NCBI GenBank assembly: GCA_022575985.1
Contig: JAKSXM010000147.1
Location: 23,966,001-24,030,000, forward strand
Length of the DNA: 64,000 nucleotides
Source: Anagrus nilaparvatae
Taxonomy: Eukaryota > Arthropoda > Insecta > Hymenoptera > Mymaridae
Direction: 5' to 3'
Below the pieces are notes generated by a model, which saw only the letters and a list, made by a program, of their open reading frames with translations, ran no database searches and was not told where the DNA came from. Made by a program: the position numbers and the translations under genes. Of the stretch, positions 13,121-44,890 are shown one piece after another; position 1 is the first letter of the stretch, and every line of letters starts with the position of its first letter.

Positions 13121-14196
13121 AACGGGCTTCTCCCTTTTTTTTATCTTATTTTCTTTACGTACGCATTATTAATATGCACATTTTGGTTAGCTGAATACTA
13201 CTAGAATAAAAAATTACTAGAATTTCATATACACTGTTATCAAAAGATCATACAACAAAAATGGATTTCCTGAAAAATAATTTTAAAAGTAGGTTGAATG
13301 CAAATACTAAAGTAAGTTAGAATATGAAATTGATTTTTTAATGATTGCCAGTTTAGATTAAAATCTTGAGGCCTATTTTAAGGGAGTTTTAATACGTCTA
13401 ACATAGATTTTCTGCTAAAACTTATATTTGGATTGCCAAGAAGTTTGATAAAAATCTCATGAATGTCTAAAAAAATAAATATTTTATTATTAACTTTGGA
13501 TTCCCCTAGATCTATACAGAATAAAAATTTAAACAAGTAAAAAATTTATGATTTTAAAGACAAATTTTTTAGTATTAAAATTAGTTTTCAAAAAGTTTAG
13601 ATAAAGTTTATGTGAATCGTTTATCACAAGTCTTATGACTTTGGTGTACATAAATTTTGTATTATTATTCTCGCAAATGAAATGACTCTGTGAAGATATA
13701 TATAGGTTAGGTAATATAGGTCAGCTAATATAGGTTAGCTAATATAGGTCCATCATAAAAATTAGAATTTCAGAATGAAGTATACTACATTATACTGGAC
13801 TAAACTAAAGCTATAAGTAAATTTACTTTTCTTTTCAGAAATCAGAAAGCTCAACTTTTGGTTTGCGTCAAATGATAAATTGTAGATATAAACCATAAGC
13901 GATTTGTAAAATACCGTTGAACCTTCTAACTACCCTAGTTATGGACAAAACACCTCAAAAATTCAAAATTTGAGTTAGGGACTTAGGATTTGGTTGAGGG
14001 GCTCTTTTTGACCAAAAAATAAGGCTTGAAATTTCAACATTTGTATAAGTTTTTCCATGTGGTAGATAAATTCTAGTATTTAATTATAAGTTATTATAAA
14101 AATTGTTTTCGTTTAAACTTGTTTTTTAACTCTTGATAAAAATTATCATTTTTGATGGCTTTAATAATAATAATTTGAGAGAATAAAAGAACTTAC
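13121..14196. other. Kibra intron sequence downstream of coding exon 3
   Basis: No exon or RNA is recognisable. A short tandem run of a TAATATAGGT(T/C)AGC unit (three imperfect copies) lies at about 13701-13750. Confidence 0.4.
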
Positions 14197-33557
<19,361 letters not shown>

Positions 33558-33567
33558 TCACCACGCT

Positions 33568-36500
33568 CTGAAAAAAATTTATACAAAAATTAATAAGTTT
33601 GTGTTTAATCAACTCTTGGCCAGTATACATATATACAATATACATATTTTCACATTGAGCACATTCCATAGAAGGGGCCACAAATAGATATCCATAAGAA
33701 TTACTAAAGCCGCCTACATGATAAACGAAAAGTATACATATAGCAAAAGTACTTGTTGCACGCGTTATAGTCAAATAACACTAAATGTGTCTTTTTACGA
33801 GGGGGAGCCATGTCAACTTAACCCAACAATATTGCCATGGTTGGTCTTTGAATGCGTTTAATATATTACTCTGTATTTTATTATCAAATAATTGATTGTA
33901 TTTTTAGTTTCTATAACACCTAATTAAAGATTTTTGACTTTTATTCGAATTTCAGGTTTAGCTTTCTTCATTACTTATTATTAATTTTTGGCTCCATTTT
34001 TATTTCATTACCTTCAGATCTAAATTCAAAGGCAACTAAAAATACTTTTACATTTCAGTCTTTTTTATAAAGCATACAATTTACTATCATCAGGGTCTTA
34101 ATTAACATTAAATCTGTGGCCTTTGATTAGAAGGATGCGATTAGTTCTTGGAAAAAAGTGTATCTAATATAATGAATATTATATAATTAATAAATTCCCA
34201 TAATCATTAATAGAAAATTGCTCTGCAATGGGTTTAAGCTTTTGCCTTAATTGAATACCAGCTGTAATTTGTAATCTAAATGAGTACTGATTTTTTTTGG
34301 TCTATATAGCATTATACAAACTTTTAGCATTAAAGAGCAAAAATCGCCTTTCCCAAAACATGCAAGGATTGAATAATATGAGTGATTATAAATAAAAAAA
34401 TGCTTGTTTGTAAAGGTATTTTTTAAAAATACAAATATTAATTTTGGTAGCTGATATACCCAGGATAATAGTAAAGGAACTTATTTAATTTTTAATTTTA
34501 TTTCTTGATTAGTATGTTATATTTTTAAATGAATTAGTTAAAAAATATTTTTTCAACTAATACTATGGTAAAACCTTAGTTTGGCTCAAAATATTATAAT
34601 TATTTAATACTTTTTTTTTTGTTTGCAGTGTTGTCTAGTTTTATAAAATTACATAATTTATTATGGTACTTTTTTAGATGACAGAAATTCGTATGAGCAT
34701 CTTTATAATCAAATATTTTTTAAATTGACAAAAATTAAACAATAATAGATTTTTTAAAGTTAATTATAATTTTCTAGGATATTTCAGACTATTTATTCAT
34801 AAATTTATGAAATTTTAATTATCAAATTGCCGAAAAAATTTAAAAAAAGAAAAAAACGTAAATATTCTAGTGAATGATTGCCAAAAATATGAAAAAAGGT
34901 ATAGTACGAAAAAGCATAAAAATCACAGCTATAAACTGGTAATAAATTTCTCCCAGAATGTGCCGCGAGAAATGTTTATAGTATACAATATATACATTCC
35001 GCCATCATGAATACCTCATTATCATGAGCGGAGTGACGTCATGAGTCCCCGCCTTCAGATTCCTCTCGAGCGGAATTCCACCGTTAACATCATGATGATG
35101 ACAATAATGATGATGATAACTGCAGAAATCTTCAACTTTTTCCTTTATTGTAAATTCCGTTCCGTAGAAAAATTGGCGGTTATTATTATTTTTATATCTG
35201 CGATTCTTTATTTTCTATGTTGATCAAATTGCTTTATTTGCTGATTATATTTTCATTAAATAACACTGTATTACAATGTTGTAATTTTTTAATTAATATT
35301 AATCTTAAAAGCCACCAGATTGTAATTCATTAATTTTGTTTGTTGTAGATCTAAAAATGTTTTGAAGATATTTTAACAAAGCAAACGCGCAACAGGTGGT
35401 TTTCTTTACTATGTATTTAAATACAGCTATCCAGTAAATGCAACCTTCTAAAAATTTTTGATACTCTTTTTATTATCTTTTAACAATTTATATTTTTTTT
35501 TTCAAGGTCAGGTCAATAAACAAAGACCTTATCTCAAATTATTTATAATATTTAATTATACATTTAAAAAAAATACATTATTAAGGTGCATTTTTTAAAA
35601 AATTGTTTTTTTTTAATTTCTTTGGAATTTTTAAATGCACGCAAAGCCAAAAGAATTTTATCAGATTTGTCTTTTGGCTCGCGGTATTTGCTATCGTTTA
35701 TAACCTCAATTCCTCAAAGAGACAGAGAGGAGAAAGAAACTTCTCCTCGAGCGAGCGCATTCCTTTTACTTCTGTAGTAGTTGCAATCTTGTTTTTTTAT
35801 TCTTGTTATTATTATCGCTAATATTATTTTTAAATGGTTCTTTTTATTATTGCTTATGTTGTACTTTGATTCTGATAATATTCTTTTTAATGTGTTATTT
35901 AAATTTTCTAATTCCAAAAAACTAATAATTTTACTAATAGAACGTAAATAAGCCATTCGTATGATATTAAAAAACTTATTTACTCGCTAGAAAACTAATT
36001 CTTCTTAAAAGAAAAATATTATTTTCAGCATTCTTGAGTTTGTGAGCAAAATATACTTGTGCTTATACTGTTTGTCTTCATTCAGCTATAAATTTTTAAA
36101 CTTCTTAATTTTTCATAAAGAAAATATTTTCAATAAGCTTTTATGGCAAAATAACCACTTTATAACCTTACTTTCTTTTTCGACATCAGGTATATTATAA
36201 AAAGTATGCTTCAACAATGGAAGCCAAAAAAAATCTTGTAAAATTTATACCAGGTGTAATTTTTTTCTTTAACTTTCTATAATATTATACCCTTCAAAAA
36301 TATATATACATATATTTAAAGGCACACGCGATAAAGATTGCACACACGCACTTGTACACATAAAAAAGTAACACTTTTTAAATATTAACCTATAAATAAA
36401 CAAAAACTTGTTGCAATTCCACTTTTAAATACACTGGCAAAATCCTCATGATTACAAAAAATCTTTATATTCTTGCAACCTAAATAGTTCTCACCGCGGG

Positions 36501-37400
36501 ATTTACTAGAAAACTGGTGTTTTATCGTTATAATATACTTGCTGGTTTCGAAGAAGAGTTTCTGTTTCTTCTTTCTTATAGCTTCCACCTCTTTATTTTT
36601 TTTATTTTATTGTTATTATTATTTTTTATAATATAAAGAAATGATGGAATGAAACTTAATAAACAATATATAATGCAGGATACCTTCCTTTTTTAGTAAA
36701 ATATAAAATTCATGTTTGTATATAAAAGTATAAGAAAACGAAATGAATATAAAAACACGGTACCAAACTGTACATGTATGTATTCGCGTACAATAATATT
36801 AATAAAGAAAAACACGAGGAGGGGATCACACTATTACCATCTTCGCAAATATATATCTATATAACAGAAAATATGTCTGAAGTCGTCGTCGGCTCGCCGG
36901 CCACTAATACGCACACCATATTATAATACCAGAAACCCGCGCACACACTCTGCACATACACGGCGATTCAAAAAAAGTGAAGGAGGAGAGTTTATGTTTA
37001 TATAGTCTTTTAGTATATAGTGCTCAGATAGTGCTATGATCGCGCAAAAAGGTTTTGCGAGAGTAAAATGCGAATTCTCTAGGTGGAAATGAGGAATGAG
37101 CACGAGTCAAATTGAGAGAGATAAAAATTAAGAAATATTTACTATCTTATTCTAAATGCATATAATGATATACACGGTGTCATGTTATGATAGCATTATA
37201 ATTAAAAACATTGAATCACCGTGGATATACTTTTGCAAATCAATCTTAAAATTATACTTTAGGCCGTCCCAACACTAGAAAAGTTTATCTTTTTTTAAAA
37301 TTGCATTTCTATATATATTTTAAATGGGAATGAAAAACTAAATTCGGTATTGAAAAATGAAAAATTTTCCAATTTTTTTGCACATAATTTATGTTTGACG
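33568..37400 (-). promoter_or_regulatory. Kibra upstream region with GC-richer islands
   Basis: An acceptor at 33568 places an upstream non-coding exon of kibra in or beyond this stretch. GC-richer, CpG-containing islands stand out at about 34965-35085 (with the palindrome TGACGTCA, a CRE-type site, at 35034-35041), 35735-35765 and 36875-36965. They are candidates for the first exon or promoter. Assignment is inference; no coding gene is supported here. Confidence 0.3.
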
Positions 37401-37420
37401 ATAGGTTTATATAAATGTAG

Positions 37421-37792
37421 ATGAATCTGCTTGGTAGCGGAATTTTTGTGTATTTTTGCGTAGAACTCAAAGTCTTCAAAAAAAAAAAAATAATAATAAT
37501 ACCATATTTAATTAACTATCTTCTAAAAAGGCGTCTTTTGACACCTTTTGGATTCAAAATTTTGACCCGTTAATTTTTTATTAACAATTGTTATGAAGGC
37601 GACTTAAAATGGTAATAAAAAATTAACGAACCAAAAATTTTGAGGTGCAAAAGGTCTCAAAAGGCGCGTTTTCAGAAGATAGTTAAGTATGGTATTAAAA
37701 ATTTTTTTTCTAAAATGTCTCGTAAAATGTTTTGTTTATGAGTTATACGTAAAAATTTATAAAAATTCCGCTATAAGGGGGATTCGCTTACA
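37421..37792. mobile_element. ~370-bp hairpin element
   Basis: GAATCTGCTTGGTAGCGGAA and the following GTGTATTTTTGCGTAGAACTC at the left are matched inverted by GAGTTATACGTAAAAATT...TTCCGCTATAAGG at the right. The inner blocks TTAACTATCTTCTAAAAAGG and CCTTTTGGATTC are matched by AAAAGGTCTCAAAAGGCGCG and CAGAAGATAGTTAAG. Nearly the whole length folds on itself, as in palindromic MITEs. Confidence 0.65.
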
Positions 37793-37870
37793 AGGCTGCG
37801 ACATATATATACATTGATAAATTCTCGGAAAATTAGTAAAATTTCAAAAAATTATATTTTTTTTGTGAAT

Positions 37871-38037
37871 CTGCACACGGCCAGGCTGCTTTGCTTGAAA
37901 ATTCAAGCAGTTGCTTGGAATTGCTTGAAATTTCAAGCATTTGCTTGAATTCTCAAGCAGTTTGCTTGAATATTCAAGCATTTGCTTGAAAATTCAAGCA
38001 GCAAATAAAATTCAAGCAAAGCAGCCTCGCCGTGCAG
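37871..38037. mobile_element. 167-bp element built from GCTTGAA/TTCAAGC palindromes
   Basis: The ends are CTGCACACGGCCAGGCTGCT and an inverted AGCAGCCTCGCCGTGCAG with a 2-bp indel. Between them lie about five palindromic units of the form TTGCTTGAAAATTCAAGCA with variant centres. No ORF and no clear target duplication. Confidence 0.65.
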
Positions 38038-38504
38038 GAGTTATTTTTTGCAGTGTATTATAATTATAAAAAGCGTGTTTTTGCTGTTTTAAATTTTTGT
38101 TGATAGAGGTAATTCTAGCGGCACTTGTCAGTTCACACGGTACAGTTCACGGTATTTGTTTAATGTAAGCATATTAGTTTAAATATTTTTAAATTTTGAA
38201 ATAACTGAGTCTGGGCAGAAGGGATAAAAAAATAATAATTAAAAAAAACATATTTTGAAAAAAGTTAATGAACCATTACATATATCTAGGGTCCCAGTCT
38301 ATAAATAATAAAAACATATGGGTGAACAAATTTTTGAATTTTATGAGTATAGGTATAGGCAGCTTTTCTTTTTCGCATTGCAGACCATTTCGAATATTCT
38401 GAACCATGTTTTTGAAAAAATTTTTGAACCAATAAATTCTACATTTCAAGGGCCCCTCTCTATGCACTGAAAAAAATTCCAATTGCCGCAAAATGATTTT
38501 TTTT

Positions 38505-38523
38505 GGTTCCTCAAAGAGGAACC
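38505..38523. repeat. Perfect 8-bp-stem hairpin next to the TG tract
   Basis: GGTTCCTC-AAA-GAGGAACC, a perfect inverted repeat about 100 bp before the (TG)n tract. Confidence 0.6.
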
Positions 38524-38617
38524 ATTGTGTTAGGTCAAAATTTGATTTTCTATTTTTTGGCATATAAGCACGTTTTGGGACCCCAGGAAGCTAAAAAACC
38601 TGTTTTTAAAAAAAGTC

Positions 38618-38621
<4 letters not shown>

Positions 38622-38670
<49 letters not shown>
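38622..38670. repeat. (TG)n microsatellite
   Basis: About 24 uninterrupted TG units directly before the satellite array. Confidence 0.95.
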
Positions 38671-38673
<3 letters not shown>

Positions 38674-38679
38674 TATGTA

Positions 38680-40430
38680 ATCGGTGATATTTCACAAATA
38701 TTATGGAATTAGGACCTAATTTTTTTTTCAAAAATTTTTTCACTAAAAAATCTCGAGGTACTTTTTTTTTTTTTTGATTTGGATGTAATACCTCATTTAT
38801 TTCCATGAAAGTACTAATATTTGAAAGTATGGTTTTTACATGATATCTCGAATCGGATACTTAATTTTCTGAAAATTTTTTTTCAAAAATTTTTTTCACA
38901 AAAAAATACAAAAAATACCAATTTTTTTTTTCTTTTTGGACTTAGTACCTAATTTATTTCCATGGAAGTACTAGTTTTAAGAACCTTGTTTATTGTTATT
39001 TTTTGGATCTGATACTTAATTTTTTCAAAATTTTTTTTGTCAAAATTAAAAAAATAGAAAAATTAAAAAAAATGCAATATTTTTTTTTTTTTTGGGTGTA
39101 ATACCTCATTTAATTCTATGAAAGTACTAATATCTGAAAATATTATAACTAGTGATATTTCAAAACCATTATCGAATTAAGACCTAATTTTTTTTTCAAA
39201 CATTTTTTTATCAAAAAATCTCAAACCCCCCCTTTTTTTTTTTAATTTGGATGTAATACCTCATTTATTTCCATGAAAGTACTTATATTTGAAAGTATGG
39301 TTTTTACACTATATCTCGAATCTGATACTTAATTTTCTGAAATTTTTTTTTCTAAAATTTTTTTCACAAAAAAATACAAAAAATACCAATTTTTTTTTTC
39401 TTTTTGGACTTAGTACCTAATTTATTTTCATGGAAGTACTACTTTTAAGAACCTTGTTTATTGTAATTTTTTGGATCTGATACTTAATTTTTTCAAAATT
39501 TTTTTTGTCAAAATTAAAAAAAAATAAAAATAAAAAAAACTGCAATATTTTTTTTTTTTTTTGGTGTAATACCTCATTTAATTCTATGAAAGTACAATTA
39601 TCTGAAAATATTGTAACTAGTGATATTTCAAAACCATTATCGAATTAAGACCTAATTTTTTTTCCAAACATTTTTTTATCAAAAAATCTCAAACCCCCCC
39701 CCCCTTTTTTTTTTTATTTTGGATGTAATACCTCAGTTATTTCCATGAAAGTACTTATACTTGAAAGTATGGTTTTTACTTGATATCTCCAATCTGATAC
39801 TTAATTATTTGAAAATTTTTTTCCTAAAATTTTTTTCACAAAAAAATACAAAAAATACGAAACTTTTTTTTCTTTTTGGACGTAGTACCTAATTTATTTC
39901 CATGGAAGTACTAGTTTTAAGAACCTCGTTTACAGTAATTTTTTGGAATTGATACTTAATTTTTTCAAAATTTTTATTATCTAAATTAAAAAAAAAGAAA
40001 AATAAAAAAAACTGCAATATTTTTTTGGTGTAATACCTCTTTTAATTCTATGAAAGTACTAATATTTTAAAATATTGTAACCAGTGATATTCCAAAACAA
40101 TTTATTATCGAACGAATACCTAACTTTTTTTTCCAAAAATTTTTTTATTAAAAAAATCTCAAAATACTTTTTTTTTTTTTAATTTGGATGCAATACCTCA
40201 TTTATTTCCATGAAAGTACTTATACTTGAAAGTATGATTTTTACTCGATATCTTGAATCTGATAATTAATTCTTTGAAAATTTTTTTCTCCAAAATCTTC
40301 GTTACAAAAAAATACATAAAACATCAAATTTATTTTTCGTATTTGACATATCTAATTTATTTTAATGAGAGTACAAGTTTTAGAAATTTAGTTTATAGTA
40401 ATTTTTTGTAACCGATCACAATTTTTTTTT
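38680..40430 (+). repeat. Satellite-like tandem array with a three-part ~468-bp unit
   Basis: Three related ~156-bp monomers alternate. A has GGATGTAATACCTCATTTAT (38781, 39249, 39721; 40186 with one substitution). B has GGACTTAGTACCTAATTTAT (first at 38938). C has GGGTGTAATACCTCATTTAA (first at 39094). Each is followed by CCATG(A/G)AAGTACT or TCTATGAAAGTACT. A-to-A spacing is 468, 472 and 465 bp, giving about 3.5 higher-order units. The last monomers are degenerate. Confidence 0.8.
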
Positions 40431-41560
40431 TTATTTTGATATAAATTATATCACACAAGAAAAAATGATGGAAATCTTGCCTCTTTTTGACTTCCTCGGA
40501 TTATTTTGTTCGTTGCTATGTTTATTTATGTATGCAGCTTAATGAAATTATAAAAAATAATAAACAGCCTAAAAATATTAAATGGTTATGTTTGCATTTT
40601 AAAGTTAAGATTTAAAAGTTATATTGGCATTTTTTAAAGAATCAAACAATTTATAGAATTAAATAATTTATTATTTTGTGATTAATAGAAATAATATAAA
40701 TAATGTTAAAATCTTGAAGCAATTAATGTGGCTATTTTTTTTATTACAAAATATTATTATTATTATTATTATCATTGTTGCGGAAGATTGGTCAAATGTA
40801 AGGAGTACACTGAGAAAATAAATTATAAGAAATTATTATAAATTCTGGTAAAAACTCCTATCTTTTTATAATAATTGAGCGAATATTTGTAATTTTCGCA
40901 TCGTTACCAACCATTTCTTTTATAAAAAAAAATAAAATTAGCTTTTTTTATACTTCTCTCTTTTTAATTATGCAAAAATGATTTAAAATCCATTAACGCC
41001 GGCGCGACCAATCCATGCACGCTAGAATTTTCACTTTAATAACAAAATGATCTTAATAATCTACTTTACCAGCTACTAAAAACGAAAAATGTAGGTATAA
41101 TTGCATGGTTGTAATCAATAATATTTTTTGTAAATTAAGATTACAGCCCATTGTTTGAGGAACCTCAGTGCCAGCTAGTTGGCAGGGTATTTTTACTTAA
41201 AATAAAGATCTAACAAATCAAACTAAGATAAATCAGTCCGAAGTGCTTCCAGGGTACTACAAGCCGGCGTGGGTTTTGGTAGTGGTCGCGCGTACCTCCT
41301 AGACCATAAGTTCAACGCTCGTGTTACACTGTCACTCAAAAATTGTACAATAACACTATTGCTATAGCAATTGCTAAAAAAGAGTGTGTTCAGGACAGTA
41401 ATTGCTAACCAAATACAAATACTAATATATTTTTTTTTTTAATTTGGCTTATTTGGCAACTAATAATTAAATATTACTAAATTTTACTCATGAATTAATT
41501 AAGGTACCCGTGTATTTTTGATTACAACAAATTAATTTTAAGGTTGCAGGTCTATTTGTA
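40431..41560. other. Non-coding stretch
   Basis: No gene seen. A GC-richer patch at about 41240-41345 (GTGCTTCCAGGGTACTACAA ... GTCGCGCGTACCTCC) stands out from its surroundings but has no ORF or RNA fold that I recognise. Confidence 0.4.
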
Positions 41561-41564
41561 GTGA

Positions 41565-42185
41565 AAAAAAAATTGATTTTTTGTTTTGTTTTTTGGGTTG
41601 GAAAACATCTTAAGAATACGGTAAAAAATTTTTATAAGGAAGTTATAGAAGATTAAGCCAGACACCGCGAAAGACGTAAGATGCAGTATTCTAAACTTTA
41701 AATGCGTTTTTCTCGAAACAACGTTTTTCGAATTTGTGTGCACGATAACTCAAAAAATAATTAAGATATCTTCCTAATTTTTTGGCTACGCTTTTTAAAT
41801 ACAATTATCTTCTGGATTGATTGAATGATTTTTCCAAAAAATGTCCCAATTCTTTTTTCTTCAAAAAAACATAAGAATAAAATTGCAATTTTTGAAAAAA
41901 ATTAAATAATTTTCACAATTTTCCATTTTCCAAAATTTGAATCCATCAATCCAGAAGAAAAATATTTCATAAATACATAGAAAATTTTATTTGGTATGTT
42001 TCAGAACAAGTTGGAGACTGCAATCGTGCACACAATGAAAAGTGAGGCCTAATTTTGAGAATCTGTACTCGGCGCCATTTTGGAAAAAAAAAATGTTTAG
42101 CAACTTATAATCTAATAAAGAACCAATTTTGAAAAAATTATCTCAATTATTTCTACCCAAAAACCTATCCAAAAAAAGACACCTT
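41565..42185. mobile_element. ~620-bp imperfect palindrome
   Basis: GTGTGCACGATAACT...TCTTCTGGATTGATTGAATG at 41735-41830 matches, inverted, ATCCATCAATCCAGAAGA...CAATCGTGCACACAATG at 41940-42040. Weaker inverted similarity extends outward to TTTTTTGGGTTGGAAAA and ACCCAAAAACCTATCC. It resembles a degenerate foldback or MITE. Confidence 0.5.
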
Positions 42186-43674
42186 TTTTTTCTCCAAATA
42201 GGCTTGCCACTTTAATTAACTTACCTATTTTTCTTAAACTGAGAACTGGCATTTAGTATTTAATTCGATTAAAATTTTCTTTAGAATTAATATTCTAAAA
42301 TTAACTTTAATTTATCAAACTGTTAAAAAAAACAATTTAAATTATTAAGATAAGCACGTAATCCAACTAGTTAACTCTCTGAATTTAGGGAGTTAACTTA
42401 CTAAATAAAATAAAATAACATTCATTTAATTTTCCAAATTATAAATGTTGAAAATTAGACCACTCGGATACATATAAAGCCACAGAGAATCATTTTTATA
42501 TTATTAAGAATTCAGAAAGCCAATGGCATTTTCACGGCGAACTGTCAACCCTGAGGACCGGAATTTGACCCTAAAGACCAAAACAGGCTAAGCTAAAACA
42601 CCTCTGAATCCTTTATTCATATAAAAAATCCAACAAATGCAATCCAAATCATTTTTTTGAAGATCGGTCAGATCTGCTCATATGAGGGCAATTTTCACCC
42701 TGGGGTTGAATCTAACCTGCGGAGTTACTTATATTATTTATACTTATTATAATAAATTAAAACATATAATCAGTCACTTTTGTTCAAAATAATTTTTAAC
42801 ATAATCGTAGATTTAAATGAAGTGTATGAAAATATGGACGGGTCTTCAAAACTGCCCCAAAGTATTTTTTTCTAAAATAAGTCCCCAAAACAACTTTTTT
42901 TAGCCTCCCAGAGCGAAATCTTGATTTTTGGCAGCCATTTTTGTGTTTTGGACGTTTACTCCAGTCAAAATACGGGTTTTGGTTAAGTTATCACTGGCGA
43001 ATACCAGATTTGCTTTACTGTAGGTTTTTTGGATCGCTGAACTGGAAAATCGGGGTCATTTGGCAGAGAAACTGGGGCTTCACCTTTAAATTTGCAATAA
43101 CTACCCCCAAGGGTTTTTTTTACATATTCGCACTTTGAACGCTCAGATTTGAACCATACGGGTTTTTCGGGTCGCTGAACAAGTATTTCGACTTCTTATT
43201 CATAAATAATTAAAATTTCACCTCTAAATTGGTTTAAACTGCCCCCGAAAAGGGGGTATTTTTGCTATTTTCGTACTTTTAGCATCTAGGATATGCCCAT
43301 ATAGGTTTTTTGGGTCGCTAATCAAGAATTTCGACTTCTTTTTCATAAATATTCAATATTTCAACCAGTATGGTGCAAATCTGAGCGCTCAAAATGCGAA
43401 TATGTAAAAAAAAATTTATAATCGGTTTGTGTAAGTACACTACCAACGAGCATGGAACATGTTCACTTATAAAACTGATAATAAAGTATCTATTGTGTTC
43501 ATAATATCAATATTTATATCCAAATATTTAGATTTAGATTTTTATTATAGAAATCATGCTGCTTAGACATCAAAGTGAACAAAATTAATTAAATTTTCAA
43601 ATTATTATAGTTTTTTAAATACCTAATATGAATTTATTTTTTATTAATTTTTACAATAAATTCTTTAAAAATTC

Positions 43675-44065
43675 TGCACCAATGGTCCCTAGGTACTTCT
43701 GCCCAAAGGTCTTTAGGGACTTCTGCACCAATAGTCCCTAGGTACTTCTGCACCAAAGGTCCCTAAATACTTCTACACCAATGCTCCTTAGGTACTTCTG
43801 TACTAAACGTCTTTAGGAACTTCTGCACCAATAGTCCCTAGCTACTTCTGCACCAATGCTCCTTAGGTACTTCTGCACTAAAGGTCTTTAGGGACTTCTG
43901 CACCAAAGGTCTTTAGGGACTTCTGCACCAATAGTCCCTAGGTACTTCTGCACCAAAGGTCTTGAGGAACTTCTGCACCAATGGTCCCTAGGTACTTCTG
44001 CACCAAAGGTCTTTAGGTACTTCTGCACCAATGCTCCCTAGGTACTTCTGCACCAAAGTCCCTGA
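43675..44065 (+). repeat. 25-bp minisatellite, about 15 copies
   Basis: Units of the form ACTTCTGCACCAA(T/A)(A/G)GTC(C/T)(C/T)TAGG(T/G) recur every 25 bp, with single-base variants and one 1-bp deletion. Confidence 0.85.
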
Positions 44066-44245
44066 ATCGAAAATATTCTAAGTCCATTTCACCCCCCCCC
44101 TAAAACGTCACTTTTCACCCCCCCCCCCTAAAAACGTCAATTTTTGACCGCCCCCCCCTAAAAGCGTCACTTTTTGACCCCCCCCCGCCGAGTCGGACTT
44201 TTTCAAATACCCCATCCAATGAACATGTTCCATGTTAAAAGAACC
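44045..44245 (+). repeat. AAGTCCC-family module, copy 2, with poly-C repeats
   Basis: AAGTCCCTGAATCG leads into a CCATTTCACCCCCCCCC run, then three copies of a ~33-bp unit (poly-C, TAAAA(A)CGTCA, TTTTTGAC), GTCGGACTTTTT, ATACCCCATCC and ACATGTTCCATGTTAAA. The block order is the same as at 16780-16990. Confidence 0.6.
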
Positions 44246-44639
44246 GTTTTTTGGGGTAGTTTTTGCAAATTTAAGGGTGAAGCCCCAATTTCTTTGCCAA
44301 ATGACCCCGATTTTCGTGTTCAGCGACCCAAAAAACCTATAGTAGAAGAAATCTGGTGTTCGCCAGTGATAATACAACCCCCTTCCCCGTATTTTGACTG
44401 GAGTAGTTTATAAAAAAAGTAAGAAAAATTATCTCTTACTTTTTTTATAAGAGACCAAAACACAAAAATGGCTGCCAAAAATTGAGAAATCTCTCTGGGA
44501 GGCTAAAAATTGGGTTGGTGACTTCTTATTTTTGGTATTACTTTGAGAAAAAAAATACTTTGGGCAGTTTTTAAGATCAAATAATACATTTCATACACAG
44601 TTCATTTAAATCTACTCTTTATTGGGATGTTGCTGAAAT

Positions 44640-44890
44640 ATGTTTTAACATGGAACACGTTTATAGGGATGGGGTACCTTGAAAATCTGAAAATTAAAGG
44701 GATTGGGGGCAATAATGTCCGATTTAGAGGGGGGATCAAATGGGACTTAGAATAATTTCAATTTTGGGACTTGGATTAATTCAAGTTCAGAGACTTGAAA
44801 TAATTCAGGATTAGGGAGTTGCAGAATAATTTTGATTTAGGGACTTAAAATAATTAACGTTTAAGGAGTAAAAATAATTTTGGTTTATAA
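44640..44890 (-). repeat. AAGTCCC-family module, copy 3 (inverted)
   Basis: Read on the minus strand it gives repeated AAGTCCCTAAATC-like units, CCCATTTGATCCCCCC, TCGGACATTATTG, GGTACCCCATCCC and GTGTTCCATGTTAAAAC. This is the block order of the other two modules, in the opposite orientation to its neighbour at 44045-44245. Confidence 0.6.

Larger units (their letters stand above)
42807..44615. mobile_element. 1.8-kb inverted-repeat element with minisatellite core
   Basis: GTAGATTTAAATGAAGTGTA at 42807 is matched inverted by a TTCATTTAAATCTAC end at 44615. The arms share, inverted, ACTGCCCCAAAGTATTTTTT, the CCTCCCAGAG segment, GGCAGCCATTTTTGTGTTTT, TACTCCAGTCAAAATACGGG, ATCACTGGCGAATACCAGAT, GGTTTTTTGGATCGCTGAAC and GAAACTGGGGCTTCACC. 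The core holds a 25-bp minisatellite and poly-C repeats. No transposase is present. Short ORFs in the arms are incidental. Confidence 0.7.

Noticed and set aside
38503..38806. ORFs containing long VCVCVC or THTHTH runs
   Set aside because: Translation of the (TG)n tract.
44108..44413. Overlapping ORFs with a Gly-rich GGGGQK repeat
   Set aside because: The Gly run comes from the poly-C minisatellite, and the rest is the inverted arm of the element.
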